From Chryseobacterium angstadtii (GTDB lineage: Bacteria; Bacteroidota; Bacteroidia; Flavobacteriales; Weeksellaceae), in NCBI RefSeq assembly GCF_001045465.1, contig NZ_LFND01000008.1, positions 1-64,000 on the forward strand: 64,000 nt of DNA, written 5' to 3'. Numbering within the stretch: position 1 is the first letter of the stretch; each line of letters begins with the position of its first letter. The notes under the pieces were generated by a model, which saw only the letters and a program-made list of their open reading frames with translations, was not told the origin of the DNA and made no database searches. Below are positions 1 through 8,528 of this stretch, one piece after another. Both the position numbers and the translations under genes were made by a program.

Positions 1-40
1 ATGAAATAAATTCACTTGTAATTATTAAATTTCGTTGCAG

Positions 41-123
41 TGCCTGCGACTGGACTCGAACCAGCACATCCTTAGGAAACCACCCCCTCAAGATGGCGTG
101 TCTACCAATTTCACCACGCAGGC
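41..123 (-). tRNA. tRNA-Leu (anticodon GAG)
   Basis: On the minus strand an 83-nt cloverleaf can be drawn. The acceptor stem GCCTGCG pairs with CGCAGGC, followed by discriminator A. The anticodon stem CCATC pairs with GGTGG around the loop TTGAGGG, which places GAG as the anticodon. A long variable arm and a GGTTCGAGTCC T-arm are present, as expected of a class II leucine tRNA. It reads CUU/CUC codons. CCA is not encoded. It lies about 40 bp downstream of tRNA-Lys and is probably co-transcribed with it. Confidence 0.95.
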
Positions 124-160
124 TATAAAATTACAAAAATCTAGTAATTTTTTTCGCTTG

Positions 161-233
161 TGACCCGGCTGGGATTCGAACCCAGGACCCATACATTAAA
201 AGTGTATTGCTCTACCAGCTGAGCTACCGAGTC
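161..233 (-). tRNA. tRNA-Lys (anticodon TTT)
   Basis: A 73-nt class I cloverleaf on the minus strand. The acceptor GACTCGG pairs with CCGGGTC (one G-T pair) and the discriminator is A. The D-arm is GCTCAGCTGGTAGAGC, the anticodon loop CTTTTAA gives UUU, and the T-arm is TGGGTTCGAATCCCA. It reads AAA/AAG. It is the first gene after the minus-strand promoter at 287-315 and is followed by tRNA-Leu. Confidence 0.96.
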
Positions 234-286
234 GGTCACTTTTGTCACGATTTACATTTGAATAATGTCCCTCGTTTTCAGTGGTG

Positions 287-315
287 CAAAGATATGAGTT
301 TTTTCGTTATCTCAA
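287..315 (-). promoter_or_regulatory. Promoter for the tRNA-Lys/tRNA-Leu pair
   Basis: Reading the minus strand, TTG (plus 313-315) is followed after 18 nt by TATCTTTG (plus 287-294), a full match to the Bacteroidota -7 element TAnnTTTG. Transcription would start about 45 nt before the tRNA-Lys 5' end. The assignment rests on consensus match and position only. Confidence 0.6.
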
Positions 316-347
316 AACTTTTTTGCAAATTTGTTTAAAAAAAATTC

Positions 348-863
348 ATGGTTATTTCACTCATCGGATACATGGGAAGTGGCAAATCTCACATTTCCAA
401 AATTTTAAGCGACAAAATAAATTTTAAGCTAATTGACCTTGATAAAGAGATTTCCAGGCGAAATAAATTAACGATTCCTGAGATTTTCGAAAAAAAGGGA
501 GAAATTCACTTTAGAAAGCTGGAAAGAGAGGCCCTGGAGGAAATTCTGGCATCGGAAGAAAATGTGGTTTTAAGCCTCGGAGGAGGTACCCCGGTTTACT
601 ATAATAATATGGAAATTATCAACCACGGTTCAAAAAGTGTTTTTTTGAGAGCTTCTGTAGGGACTTTATTTGAAAGAATTTCAAAACAGAAGGAAAAAAG
701 GCCTATTATAGCGAATATCCCGGATGAAGACCTGCCGGAGTTTATCGCCAAGCATTTATTTGAAAGAAATGCATTTTACAGCAAAGCACAGTTCAGTGTG
801 AATACAGATTCCAGAGATCCGGAAGACATTGTACAGGAAATAATAGAAAAGCTCTATCTCTAG
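348..863 (+). CDS. aroK: Shikimate kinase
   Basis: Phosphorylates the 3-hydroxyl of shikimate with ATP, step five of the shikimate route to chorismate and aromatic amino acids, in the cytosol. The 171 aa match the usual family length. The P-loop GYMGSGKS is at residues 7-14. The acidic LIDLDKEI segment around residues 29-34 binds Mg and shikimate, and FRKLE near 55-59 carries a substrate-binding Arg. GGG is at 78-80, and the KRPII segment belongs to the lid region. It stands alone between the tRNA promoter and a convergent S4-domain gene. Its stop codon is embedded in an intrinsic terminator hairpin. Confidence 0.95.
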   Translation: MVISLIGYMGSGKSHISKILSDKINFKLIDLDKEISRRNKLTIPEIFEKKGEIHFRKLEREALEEILASEENVVLSLGGGTPVYYNNMEIINHGSKSVFLRASVGTLFERISKQKEKRPIIANIPDEDLPEFIAKHLFERNAFYSKAQFSVNTDSRDPEDIVQEIIEKLYL

Positions 864-872
864 AGCTTTTCG
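846..872. terminator. Bidirectional terminator overlapping the aroK stop codon
   Basis: The perfect 11-bp arms GAAAAGCTCTA (846-856) and TAGAGCTTTTC (861-871) surround a 4-nt loop. A/T tracts in the arms let it act in both directions between the convergent aroK and S4-domain genes. The aroK stop TAG is part of the stem. Confidence 0.7.
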
Positions 873-875
873 TAT

Positions 876-1316
876 TTAATCTTCATTTTCTTCGGTACCT
901 TCTGCTGTTTCGCCAAAGAAATCATCCCAGTCTGTAAAGTCTGAGGCAATATCATTCCCTACATACTCATCCATCTCTCTCCGGTCTTTTTTAGTAGGTC
1001 TTCCTTCTCCTTTGTTTCTGTAATAATCCTGCGACATTTTACGCAGTTTTAATAATTCATACTGATCTTTATCGGTCACATCCTGGATATGAAGAGGAAC
1101 CAACTTAGCTCCCATCCTGCTTTTGGGGATCTGGGTCACCTTTATTTTATAGTCAATTTGATTTTTGCGGATCTTGATAATATCTCCTTCTTTTACCTCC
1201 TTAGATGACTTTACGGCAGAGGTTCCTATCGAAACTCTGTTCTTTTTAATTTCCTCTGCTGCAATACTTCTCGTCTTATAAAAACGAATGCTCCATAAAA
1301 ATTTATCTATTCTCAT
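876..1316 (-). CDS. S4-domain RNA-binding protein, Hsp15-like
   Basis: A 146-aa protein opening directly with an S4 RNA-binding fold (MRIDKFLWSIRFYKTRS, then KKNRVSIG and EVKEGDIIKIRK) across about residues 1-60. It has a basic middle part (GEGRPTKKDRRE) and an acidic tail (residues 120-146). Hsp15/HslR proteins bind free 50S subunits carrying nascent chains after stalled translation and help recycle them. The start methionine immediately before RIDKFL fits the family, which has almost no extension ahead of the S4 domain. It is convergent with aroK and divergent from the lipoprotein at 1372. The family is secure; the exact Hsp15 role is inferred. Confidence 0.85.
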   Translation of the reverse strand: MRIDKFLWSIRFYKTRSIAAEEIKKNRVSIGTSAVKSSKEVKEGDIIKIRKNQIDYKIKVTQIPKSRMGAKLVPLHIQDVTDKDQYELLKLRKMSQDYYRNKGEGRPTKKDRREMDEYVGNDIASDFTDWDDFFGETAEGTEENED

Positions 1317-1325
1317 AATTTTTTA

Positions 1326-1333
1326 TACTTTTG
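1326..1333 (+). promoter_or_regulatory. Candidate -7 element for the lipoprotein gene
   Basis: TACTTTTG matches the Bacteroidota -7 consensus TAnnTTTG and lies 39 bp before the ATG at 1372, between two divergent genes. No clear TTG -33 box is seen at the expected distance, so this is weaker than other promoters in the window. Confidence 0.35.
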
Positions 1334-1371
1334 CCGTTATATTATTTGTAAAGTAATTAAAGTTTTTTGAA

Positions 1372-2118
1372 ATGAAAAAAATATTTTTATATATCCTGAC
1401 AGGATCTTTATGTTTTTCTGCATGTAAGAAAGATGATGAAGTTGAAACATATAAAGAACCGGAAGATATCACCGTTCAGAATAATTATGACGATCAGGCC
1501 ATTAAAAAGTTTATGTCCGAGAATTATCTGGATGCCCAGGGAAATATAAAAGCCTTCAGTACTACAGATACCAGTGATGATAATGAAAAGAAGCTGATTG
1601 ATATGCCTTATGAAACACTTCCTTCAGGAACAATATACATCATGAGAGAAGGAGCACAGCCAGCTGTAGATGAAGGTCAAACAATCAAACCGCAGGATAT
1701 CCTTACCATGATGATCAAAGCTACCGCTTATCTGGCAGCCAATTCTGATGGAAATGTATCTTTCATTTCGTCTCTTAATATCTCCAATACCATCAACGGT
1801 AGCGCACTTCCACTGATAGATCCTATGTATTACTATGTTAAAAATAGTGTTCTTACCGCTGCTACAACCGGAGTAGCGCAACAGAGAAGCTATTATGAAA
1901 TTGAAGGATTTCAGGAGGCCATACAAAAATTCAAAGCTTTCAATAACCTTCCAAGCGGGGCACCTTATAATCTTCAGGGAGTTATCTTAGTACCATCAAG
2001 AGCTGTTTTTGCAAGAGATCCTCATTATCCATACAATACGCAGTATTCTTTGAGAAATTACTCTATGGTGTTTAATTTCCAGGTGTACGGAAGAGCTGAC
2101 AGACCAGCAGGACAATAA
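1372..2118 (+). CDS. Lipoprotein with a degenerate FKBP-like domain
   Basis: A 248-aa exported lipoprotein. A short hydrophobic signal ends in the lipobox FSAC (Cys18), followed by an acidic, flexible stretch. The C-terminal half has the order of an FKBP peptidyl-prolyl isomerase: a GFQEAIQKFKAFN segment where FKBPs have their 'GW.EAL' helix, an LVPSRAVFARDP segment where FKBPs have 'IPp.layG', and a closing beta strand SMVFNFQVYG. Flavobacteria commonly carry such FKBP-like lipoproteins, some tied to gliding or secretion (GldI). Active-site aromatics are not clearly conserved, so it may be a non-catalytic chaperone-like relative. It is monocistronic, with a strong terminator right after it. 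Confidence 0.6.
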   Translation: MKKIFLYILTGSLCFSACKKDDEVETYKEPEDITVQNNYDDQAIKKFMSENYLDAQGNIKAFSTTDTSDDNEKKLIDMPYETLPSGTIYIMREGAQPAVDEGQTIKPQDILTMMIKATAYLAANSDGNVSFISSLNISNTINGSALPLIDPMYYYVKNSVLTAATTGVAQQRSYYEIEGFQEAIQKFKAFNNLPSGAPYNLQGVILVPSRAVFARDPHYPYNTQYSLRNYSMVFNFQVYGRADRPAGQ

Positions 2119-2140
2119 TTTAAGATTACAATATCGACAT

Positions 2141-2176
2141 AAAAAAACGCCTTCAGACGAAGGCGTTTTTGTTTTT
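2141..2176. terminator. Bidirectional intrinsic terminator
   Basis: ACGCCTTC and GAAGGCGT form an 8-bp stem with a 4-nt loop, flanked by A7 upstream and T5GT5 downstream. It serves the lipoprotein gene (+) and the convergent FMN enzyme gene (-). Confidence 0.85.
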
Positions 2177-2185
2177 ATTTATCTC

Positions 2186-3703
2186 TTATGTTCTGGCTTT
2201 CTGCTTTACATTTCCTAAAATATCCGGGAAATAAAGATCTGCCAGATGATCAAATTCATCACCTCTCATAAACATAGTGGCATCTACTTCTTCATAAGAA
2301 CTTCTTCCTGCCGCTGCAATCAGTTCATTGCAGGTATGCAGCGTGTTTTTATGGAAATGATACACTCTTTCACTTTTATCGGTAACATCAAGCCCTTTAA
2401 TCAGCATTTTATCCTGAGTGGCCACTCCCGTAGGACAGTTATTGCTGTTACATCTCAAAGCCTGAATACATCCTAATGAGAACATAAATCCTCTCGCGTT
2501 ATTACACATATCCGCTCCCATAGCCACAGCTCTGAGAATATCCAAGCTGGTAAGTACTTTCCCGCTGGCAATAACTCTTAATTTGCTTCTTAGGTTATAA
2601 TTATTCAGGGTTCTGTTAACAAAGATCAGAGCCGGTTCCAAAGGCATCCCTACTCCATCTGAAAATTCCGGTGGCGCCGCTCCTGTTCCTCCTTCTGCGC
2701 CGTCTATGGTAATAAAATCCGGATAAATCTTCATAACGTTCATCTGTACGCAGATATCTTCGAATTCTTTGGTATCCCCGATACAAAGCTTAAAACCAAC
2801 CGGCTTCCCTCCTGAAAGCTCTCTCAGTTGCTGTACAAACCTCAACAAGCCTGAAGCATCAGAGAATGAGGTGTGAGACGGCGGAGAAATAACAGTTATT
2901 CCCGGTGTCACGTGACGGATTTTTGCAATCGCCGGTGTATTTTTCACTCCCGGAAGCACCCCTCCATGTCCGGGTTTTGCTCCCTGGGACAATTTGATCT
3001 CAATCATCTTCACGTTCGGAAGGGTAGAATATTTTTCGAATAATTCCGGATTAAATTTACCTTGTTCATCTCTACAGCCAAAATATCCGGTTCCTATCTG
3101 CCAGCAAAGGTCGCCGCCTTCCATATGATAGGGAGAAATGCCTCCTTCTCCTGTATTGTGGTAGAAATTCCCTTTTTTAGCTCCTCTGTTTAACGAAATC
3201 TGTGCCCTGTCACTCAATGCACCAAAGCTCATTGCCGAAATATTGAATAAAGAAGCATGGTAAGGCTGGGTGCACTGCTCTCCTCCTACCCAAACTCTAG
3301 GAAGTTCTTCTGAAGGAGATTTGGCATAGATAGAATGCTTAATTCCTTCATATTTTCTGTGATTAACTTCTAACTGCGTTCCAAAAGCAACGGTATCACT
3401 TAAATTTTTCGCTCTTCTGTATACTGCAGAACGCTGGTTTCTGGGAAATGGCTTCCCATCTGTCTCTCTTTCGATGAAATACTGCTGCATTTCGGGTGAA
3501 ATACTTTCGAAAAAGTACCTGAAGTACCCCAAAACCGGGAAGTTCCTCAAAATGGCGTGTTTTGACTGGTAAGCGTTGTAAACTCCCAATGCATAAATAG
3601 CGGACAGCAGGATGGGTATCCAGTAATGCGCTCTGATCAGTAATGCGACAATCCATGTAGCAGTTACCAATACAATTCCCCAAGATAAAAACTTATCTCT
3701 CAT
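2186..3703 (-). CDS. FMN-binding glutamate synthase family protein
   Basis: A 505-aa stand-alone relative of the glutamate synthase FMN/2-oxoglutarate barrel. One or two hydrophobic helices at the N terminus (residues 8-45) suggest membrane anchoring. The rest is the Glu_synthase TIM barrel, with GALSDRAQISLNRGA, EGGISPYH, KPGHGGVLPG, ISPPSHTSFSD, DGAEGGTGAAPPE and GADMCNNARGFMFSLGCIQALRC. That last segment has the cysteine region that in GltB binds a 3Fe-4S cluster. No glutamine amidotransferase domain is present, so ammonia or another substrate would be needed. True substrate and electron donor are unknown. It is upstream of nothing obvious on its strand, with mtaB 51 bp before it. Confidence 0.88.
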   Translation of the reverse strand: MRDKFLSWGIVLVTATWIVALLIRAHYWIPILLSAIYALGVYNAYQSKHAILRNFPVLGYFRYFFESISPEMQQYFIERETDGKPFPRNQRSAVYRRAKNLSDTVAFGTQLEVNHRKYEGIKHSIYAKSPSEELPRVWVGGEQCTQPYHASLFNISAMSFGALSDRAQISLNRGAKKGNFYHNTGEGGISPYHMEGGDLCWQIGTGYFGCRDEQGKFNPELFEKYSTLPNVKMIEIKLSQGAKPGHGGVLPGVKNTPAIAKIRHVTPGITVISPPSHTSFSDASGLLRFVQQLRELSGGKPVGFKLCIGDTKEFEDICVQMNVMKIYPDFITIDGAEGGTGAAPPEFSDGVGMPLEPALIFVNRTLNNYNLRSKLRVIASGKVLTSLDILRAVAMGADMCNNARGFMFSLGCIQALRCNSNNCPTGVATQDKMLIKGLDVTDKSERVYHFHKNTLHTCNELIAAAGRSSYEEVDATMFMRGDEFDHLADLYFPDILGNVKQKART

Positions 3704-3754
3704 GAATGTAGTATTTAAAGTTAAAATAAATTTAGTAGAAATTTCGCAAAGAGA

Positions 3755-5101
3755 CTATGCTTTTGCTAAAAAACTTTCGAAGGATGATTGCACAGAAACC
3801 GTGCCATCTGACAGGATTTTTTCTAAATTTAGAAATTCAATCTGATTAACGAATGCGGGATCAAAATCTTTCTGGACTCTCACATAGTTTTCTGTGAAGC
3901 CAAACATTTTGCCGTCTTTATTTTCATGCTCCCAAAGAACAGGAAGCGTTTTTCCAAGTTGAGTCTGATAAAATGCCATCTTTTTCTTTTCAGAAAGGAT
4001 TCTCAGCATTTTATTACGTTTTTTTCTTTCAGGAATAGGAACTACTCCATCCATGTCTGCAGCTTCCGTATTTTCTCTTTCAGAATAAGTAAATACGTGA
4101 AGGTAGGTAATAGGAAGTTCATTCAGGAAATTATAGGTTTCCATGAATTTTTCTTCTGTTTCGCCCGGAAATCCTACAATAACATCTACTCCGATAGCGG
4201 CATCCGGCATCACTTCGCGAATCTTATTCACCCTGTTGTTGTACAGTTTGGTAAGATAACGGCGCTTCATTTTCTTCAACAGATCATCGCATCCCGACTG
4301 TAGCGGAATGTGAAAATGGGGAACAAAACTTTTGCTTCGGGAAACCAGCTCGATGCTTTCGTCTTTCAGAAGATTGGGTTCAATGGAGGAAATACGGATT
4401 CTTTCAATGCCTTCTACCTGATCCAGCTCTGAAATTAAGTCGAGGAAAGTATGCTCATGCTTTTTGTTTCCGAATTCACCTTTACCGTAATCACCGATAT
4501 TGACTCCTGTAAGAACAATTTCTTTGATGTCTCTTCCGGCAATTTCTTTGGCATTTTTAAGAACATTCTCGATGGTATCTGAACGGGAAATTCCTCTGGC
4601 CAGCGGAATGGTACAATATGTACATTTGTAATCACATCCGTCCTGTACTTTCAGAAAAGCTCTTGTTCTGTCACCAATTGAGTAGCTTCCGATAAAGAAA
4701 TCGGTTTCTTCAATTTCACATGAATGGACAATTCCTTCATTTTCTCTCTTCTCCAGATCGTCCAGGTAGCTTAAAATATTGAATTTTTCTTTGGCTCCCA
4801 GGACAAGATCTACCCCGTCTATCTGTGAAATTTCTTCAGGTTTCAGCTGTGCATAACATCCTACAATCACAACCAACCCTTCCGGATTAGCCTTCATAGC
4901 ACGTTTTACGTGAAGTTTACATTCCCGGTCTGCATTTTCGGTTACCGAACATGTATTGATTACATAAACGTCTGCTTTCTCATCAAAACTTACTTTATCA
5001 TAACCTGCATCTGTTAATTGACGGGCAATAGTAGATGTTTCCGCAAAATTTAATTTGCAGCCAAGCGTATGAAATGCGGCAGTTCCGTGAAAAGTAGACA
5101 T
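3755..5101 (-). CDS. mtaB: tRNA A37 methylthiotransferase MtaB
   Basis: A radical-SAM methylthiotransferase that converts t6A37 of ANN-decoding tRNAs to ms2t6A. At 448 aa it has the MtaB length. The N-terminal UPF0004 domain supplies three cluster cysteines at about C15 (GCKLN), C51 (NTCSV) and C82 (VGCYAQ). The radical-SAM motif CDYKCTYC puts C156, C160 and C163 around the second 4Fe-4S cluster. The C terminus (from about residue 385) has a short TRAM-like RNA-binding stretch. GCKLN and ARGISRSD fit the MtaB branch better than MiaB or RimO. It may be co-transcribed with the downstream FMN enzyme, although no functional link is evident. Confidence 0.93.
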   Translation of the reverse strand: MSTFHGTAAFHTLGCKLNFAETSTIARQLTDAGYDKVSFDEKADVYVINTCSVTENADRECKLHVKRAMKANPEGLVVIVGCYAQLKPEEISQIDGVDLVLGAKEKFNILSYLDDLEKRENEGIVHSCEIEETDFFIGSYSIGDRTRAFLKVQDGCDYKCTYCTIPLARGISRSDTIENVLKNAKEIAGRDIKEIVLTGVNIGDYGKGEFGNKKHEHTFLDLISELDQVEGIERIRISSIEPNLLKDESIELVSRSKSFVPHFHIPLQSGCDDLLKKMKRRYLTKLYNNRVNKIREVMPDAAIGVDVIVGFPGETEEKFMETYNFLNELPITYLHVFTYSERENTEAADMDGVVPIPERKKRNKMLRILSEKKKMAFYQTQLGKTLPVLWEHENKDGKMFGFTENYVRVQKDFDPAFVNQIEFLNLEKILSDGTVSVQSSFESFLAKA

Positions 5102-5170
5102 TATATACTCCTAAATTTTCTGGGTGCAAAGATAGTAATTTTAATAATAATTCTAAATTGATTCAGTCTA

Positions 5171-5758
5171 TTATTTATATTCATCCCTTACTTCAGGGCT
5201 GTTCTGAAAGCATACGGGAGATGAATTAGAATCTGTATTTTCATTAGAAAACTTATGTTTCATTTCATTATTAAATTCCTGAGACTTGTTTCTTTCAATG
5301 GAAAGGGTTTTCCAGTTCTCATTCTTTGTCATTTTCGCAATGTAAACAACCTGCCCGATATGATACGGATAATGAGCCAGCTGGCGGCAGACTGCATCCA
5401 TAACCGAGTGCGCTTCTCCTCTCAGATAAACCGTCTGATTCCAATTTTCGTCATTAATCGTATCCAGGCCTTCGAAAAGGCATTTCCATCCTGATTCCCA
5501 ACACTCAATAACTTCCTGTCTGGATTTAAATGTATTGATAAACTCATCATCACGGTTACGCCACGGCTTTTCTCCGTCTTCTGTAAGGAAATTAGTCCAT
5601 CTTGAAAGCATATTTCCTGCAATATGCTTAACTATTACTGCAATGGAATTACTTTCATCATTATACTGCCAGAAGATCTGCTCATCAGAAAGCTGTTCAA
5701 ATGATTTGTCTCCAAGAGATTTATAGTATTTAAAACGTTTTATAAAAAGATCTTTCAT
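5171..5758 (-). CDS. DUF1572 protein (DinB/YfiT-like four-helix bundle)
   Basis: A 195-aa cytosolic protein. The start FIKRFKYYKSLGDKSFEQLSDEQIFW and IAVIVKHIAGN match DUF1572, a branch of the DinB/YfiT superfamily of four-helix bundles. These often bind a metal through three histidines and are linked to bacillithiol or mycothiol transfer or stress. Candidate ligands are His44 (KHIAGN) and the pair in AHYPYHIGQ near residues 133-137. The C terminus is polar and probably disordered. It is divergent from the NTF2-like gene with a 57-bp shared upstream region. Biochemical role unknown. Confidence 0.8.
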   Translation of the reverse strand: MKDLFIKRFKYYKSLGDKSFEQLSDEQIFWQYNDESNSIAVIVKHIAGNMLSRWTNFLTEDGEKPWRNRDDEFINTFKSRQEVIECWESGWKCLFEGLDTINDENWNQTVYLRGEAHSVMDAVCRQLAHYPYHIGQVVYIAKMTKNENWKTLSIERNKSQEFNNEMKHKFSNENTDSNSSPVCFQNSPEVRDEYK

Positions 5759-5815
5759 GATTTTAAAATAAAAACCAAGTTAGTTATTTTCCCGTATATA
5801 AAGGTAAACGGCAGT

Positions 5816-6175
5816 ATGGGATGTAAAATAAATGATTTTATGAAGGATCTGAATTCGTTAAAAACGGAACATCTTGAAAAATGGTTCACGGATGATAGCA
5901 CAATCTGGATTCCTCCATCAAAAGAAATTTCCGGCAAGAATAGAATTTTAGCTTTATTCAGAGCCATTTTCAGAAGGTATGAATCCATTGAATGGAAGGT
6001 TTTTGAAATTTTCCCATTGGGAGGTCAAAAATATTTTTACCGGACAACATCTTACGGAAATATGATTAATAAAGGAGCTTACGAGAATAATATATGTACA
6101 GTAGTTCACTTTTCGGAGGAGGGAAAAATCATTTATCTTTCTGATTATTTTAAAGACACGAAAGCTTTTAATTAG
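5816..6175 (+). CDS. SnoaL/NTF2-like small protein
   Basis: A 119-aa protein with the pattern of a nuclear transport factor 2-like cone fold. An N-terminal helix is followed by LEKWFTDDSTIWIPPSKEISGKNRI, where a polar pocket and a 'G..I' turn are typical. The beta strands end in ICTVVHFSEEGKIIYLSDYFKD. NTF2-like proteins act as small isomerases, hydrolases or ligand binders, and nothing here fixes the substrate. The ATG at 5816 is used; a second Met at residue 9 (5840) is possible. It is divergent from the DUF1572 gene and convergent with the T9SS substrate, with a terminator between. Confidence 0.7.
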   Translation: MGCKINDFMKDLNSLKTEHLEKWFTDDSTIWIPPSKEISGKNRILALFRAIFRRYESIEWKVFEIFPLGGQKYFYRTTSYGNMINKGAYENNICTVVHFSEEGKIIYLSDYFKDTKAFN

Positions 6176-6203
6176 AAAGTTGGCTGTTCAGTAAAATCCA
6201 AAT

Positions 6204-6231
6204 AAAAAACCATTCCTTTCGAAATGGTTTT
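6204..6231. terminator. Bidirectional intrinsic terminator
   Basis: AAAACCATT pairs with AATGGTTTT across a short loop, with A and T runs on both sides. It lies between the convergent NTF2-like and T9SS-substrate genes. Confidence 0.75.
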
Positions 6232-6258
6232 ACATAAATAGTTTATTGTTAAAAAAGC

Positions 6259-8358
6259 TTAGTCTCTGTTTTTGACTACAATCCAGCCTGAATATTTGAT
6301 AGGAGTATTCAATCTGTCATTTTCATTCCAGCCTACAGTATACCAGTAGTTTCCGGTAGGTACTTTCACTCCGTTCTTGCTGGTTCCCTCCCATTTGTAT
6401 CCTGTAGATTTATCCACCTGGAAGATCATGTTTCCATACCGGTCGAAAATATTCATCACCAGATTTTTCTTGTTCGCCAATGCGGAATAATCAATCACAT
6501 CGTTATAGCCGTCTCCGTTTGGTGTGATTACATTCACAAGATTTGGAACTACAATGCTGATATCAATAGGATCACAGTCGTAAGAATCTTTTACAAATAT
6601 GTTGGCATCGCCTCTTTTCACATTATTGAATATATTGGAATCCTGCCATATGATATTATCCATAGAGTATTTGTAAGGTGGTGTTCCTCCTATTACAGAC
6701 ACAGTAACTGTTGTATTTGAAATATCAATATTGGAAACAACAGGCTGTTCTGAAGGATATACTTTCACGTTTTGTGTAACAGTACAATCTCCCGTTCTAA
6801 GCTTCACCCAATAGGTACCTACCCCTACATTATTAATGACTTGGGTAAGAGCTCCTGTACTCCACTCATATCCATTGAATCCCGGTCCGGCATCCAAAGT
6901 GGTTCTGTCTTCTACACAGATAATTTTATCTTTAAGAACATCAGAATATACCGGCGGTATAACGACTAATGTAATTTTAGCGATATTAAAGCAGCCCTGT
7001 GCATTAGAAACCCTTACATAGGCAACACCGCTGGGAGCAACATGTGTTGCTGGTGTTAAAATTTCATTGGTCAGATTCACTGCATCTGTTACAGAACGGA
7101 AATACCTTCTGACAGCTCCGGCCTGTACAGTTACGATAGCTCCCGTAAGATTGAAAGATGCTGTAGCCGGGGCGCTTTCTATAGAACAGGATCTTAATGT
7201 AGCATCATTAACTACGACTACAGGATGGAACCTCAACGTAATCTGCGCAATAGCAGTACATCCGAATGTAGAAGTCACTTTAACATGGATCGTTGCTTCC
7301 GCGGAAGTAAATGCCATAGGGTTAGTAATTTCATTGATGCCTGCATTGAGATCAGCAAGACTATTGTAATACTTCTTGGTTACAGTAGGATCTGCAATAA
7401 TATTGGCTGCCGTAAGGTCATATACGGCGGTTCCTGCATTATTGTTGTTACATTGAGTCAGAGTCACATTATTGACAGCAATACCGCGGTCTCTGAACTT
7501 AAATGTTCCAATCTGTTTACATTTATTGAGCGGGCTGTTCGGATCACCCGGAGCGGTATAGCTTATGCTGTAAAAATAAGTAGGAGTCGGATTCACCATC
7601 ATTGGTGCCGTGATAGGATTAGCCCCTGTTAAAGCATCATTCTGCGTTGTATGATAACTTACACTAAAATTAGGATTTCCGTTGATAATTCCGGCGGATA
7701 GTGTAGAAAAATCAAACATCACCGGATTGCCGCATATAGTCACTTCTCTTGGATCTGCCGGATTAGCAGCAGGCACTCCCGGCGGATTGAACGGGAATGG
7801 CTGTGTAGCAGGATCTGTAAAAGGAGATGCCAATGTAGCCGTTCCTCCCCAGGTTAAAGAAAATGGAGCTACGGTAGGATTCGCATTATCAACCCAGTTA
7901 TCAAGGTATAAATAATAGGTTTGTCCCGCTATTACATCCAAAAACCGGCAATATGGCGTGAATGACCCTCCGGGAGCATTGGTAATAGTGCTTACCATAT
8001 TCAATCCTGTTGCTGCTCCTACCAACTGAATGGTTGCCGCGTTACAGCGTATAGGCGCTCCTAAATTTCCACAGGTGGTATTGGGGCCATAGATTGCCCA
8101 GTCGTAATCTGCATCCGGATCATTGGGTACCAGATTAAAAGTAAGCGTTCCACTGGTAGCAATGGTTATCTTATACCAGATTGAATTGTGCTCTCCTGTA
8201 GCCAGACACCCACCTAATGCTTCATTAACATTTCCGATGCCAACCGGATTATAGGTAATGTTTGAATTTCCGCAAACCGCGAGCGCCGTAGCACAGTCTG
8301 CCTGGGCAAATAATACCCGCGAAATTCCGAAAAGAAAAAGAAGTAAAAGTTTTTTCAT
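6259..8358 (-). CDS. Secreted T9SS substrate with type B sorting domain
   Basis: A 699-aa exported protein. A signal peptide (KKLLLLFLFGISRVLFAQ, cut after about residue 19) precedes Cys-containing PPC-like beta domains (HNSIWYKITIATSGTLTF, YYLYLDNW). Several Ig-like repeats follow, each with C..A.ITL or CFNIAKITLVV strands. The C-terminal about 85 residues are a type B (CHU_C, gliding-motility-associated) sorting domain: NVITPNGDGYND, then IFDRYGNMIFQ, YKWEGTSKNGVKVPTGNYWYTV and a terminal KYSGWIVVKNRD. These signals direct export through PorSS/T9SS to the surface or medium. It is probably an adhesin. It has a convincing own promoter at 8426-8456. Confidence 0.92.
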   Translation of the reverse strand: MKKLLLLFLFGISRVLFAQADCATALAVCGNSNITYNPVGIGNVNEALGGCLATGEHNSIWYKITIATSGTLTFNLVPNDPDADYDWAIYGPNTTCGNLGAPIRCNAATIQLVGAATGLNMVSTITNAPGGSFTPYCRFLDVIAGQTYYLYLDNWVDNANPTVAPFSLTWGGTATLASPFTDPATQPFPFNPPGVPAANPADPREVTICGNPVMFDFSTLSAGIINGNPNFSVSYHTTQNDALTGANPITAPMMVNPTPTYFYSISYTAPGDPNSPLNKCKQIGTFKFRDRGIAVNNVTLTQCNNNNAGTAVYDLTAANIIADPTVTKKYYNSLADLNAGINEITNPMAFTSAEATIHVKVTSTFGCTAIAQITLRFHPVVVVNDATLRSCSIESAPATASFNLTGAIVTVQAGAVRRYFRSVTDAVNLTNEILTPATHVAPSGVAYVRVSNAQGCFNIAKITLVVIPPVYSDVLKDKIICVEDRTTLDAGPGFNGYEWSTGALTQVINNVGVGTYWVKLRTGDCTVTQNVKVYPSEQPVVSNIDISNTTVTVSVIGGTPPYKYSMDNIIWQDSNIFNNVKRGDANIFVKDSYDCDPIDISIVVPNLVNVITPNGDGYNDVIDYSALANKKNLVMNIFDRYGNMIFQVDKSTGYKWEGTSKNGVKVPTGNYWYTVGWNENDRLNTPIKYSGWIVVKNRD

Positions 8359-8425
8359 AGATATATTATTTTTAATGGTTTCGATTTATAAAATCATGTA
8401 ATATGACTGATTTTCATATACCTAC

Positions 8426-8456
8426 CAAATATACCTATAATTTAATTACAAACAAA
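8426..8456 (-). promoter_or_regulatory. Promoter of the T9SS substrate gene
   Basis: On the minus strand TTG (plus 8454-8456), 20 nt, then TATATTTG (plus 8426-8433) forms a full -33/-7 pair. The start point would be about 60 nt before the ATG. Confidence 0.6.
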
Positions 8457-8528
8457 TATTTTTTAAAAAGTTTGAATTATTTTAATAAAAACTGTTAAAA
8501 ACTTACGATATACAACAATAAACAGCCA

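Noticed and set aside
6772-7915. Several 60-135-codon frames on the plus strand
   Set aside because: They lie opposite the 699-aa T9SS gene, whose signal peptide, Ig-like domains and sorting domain are continuous. They show no motif of their own.
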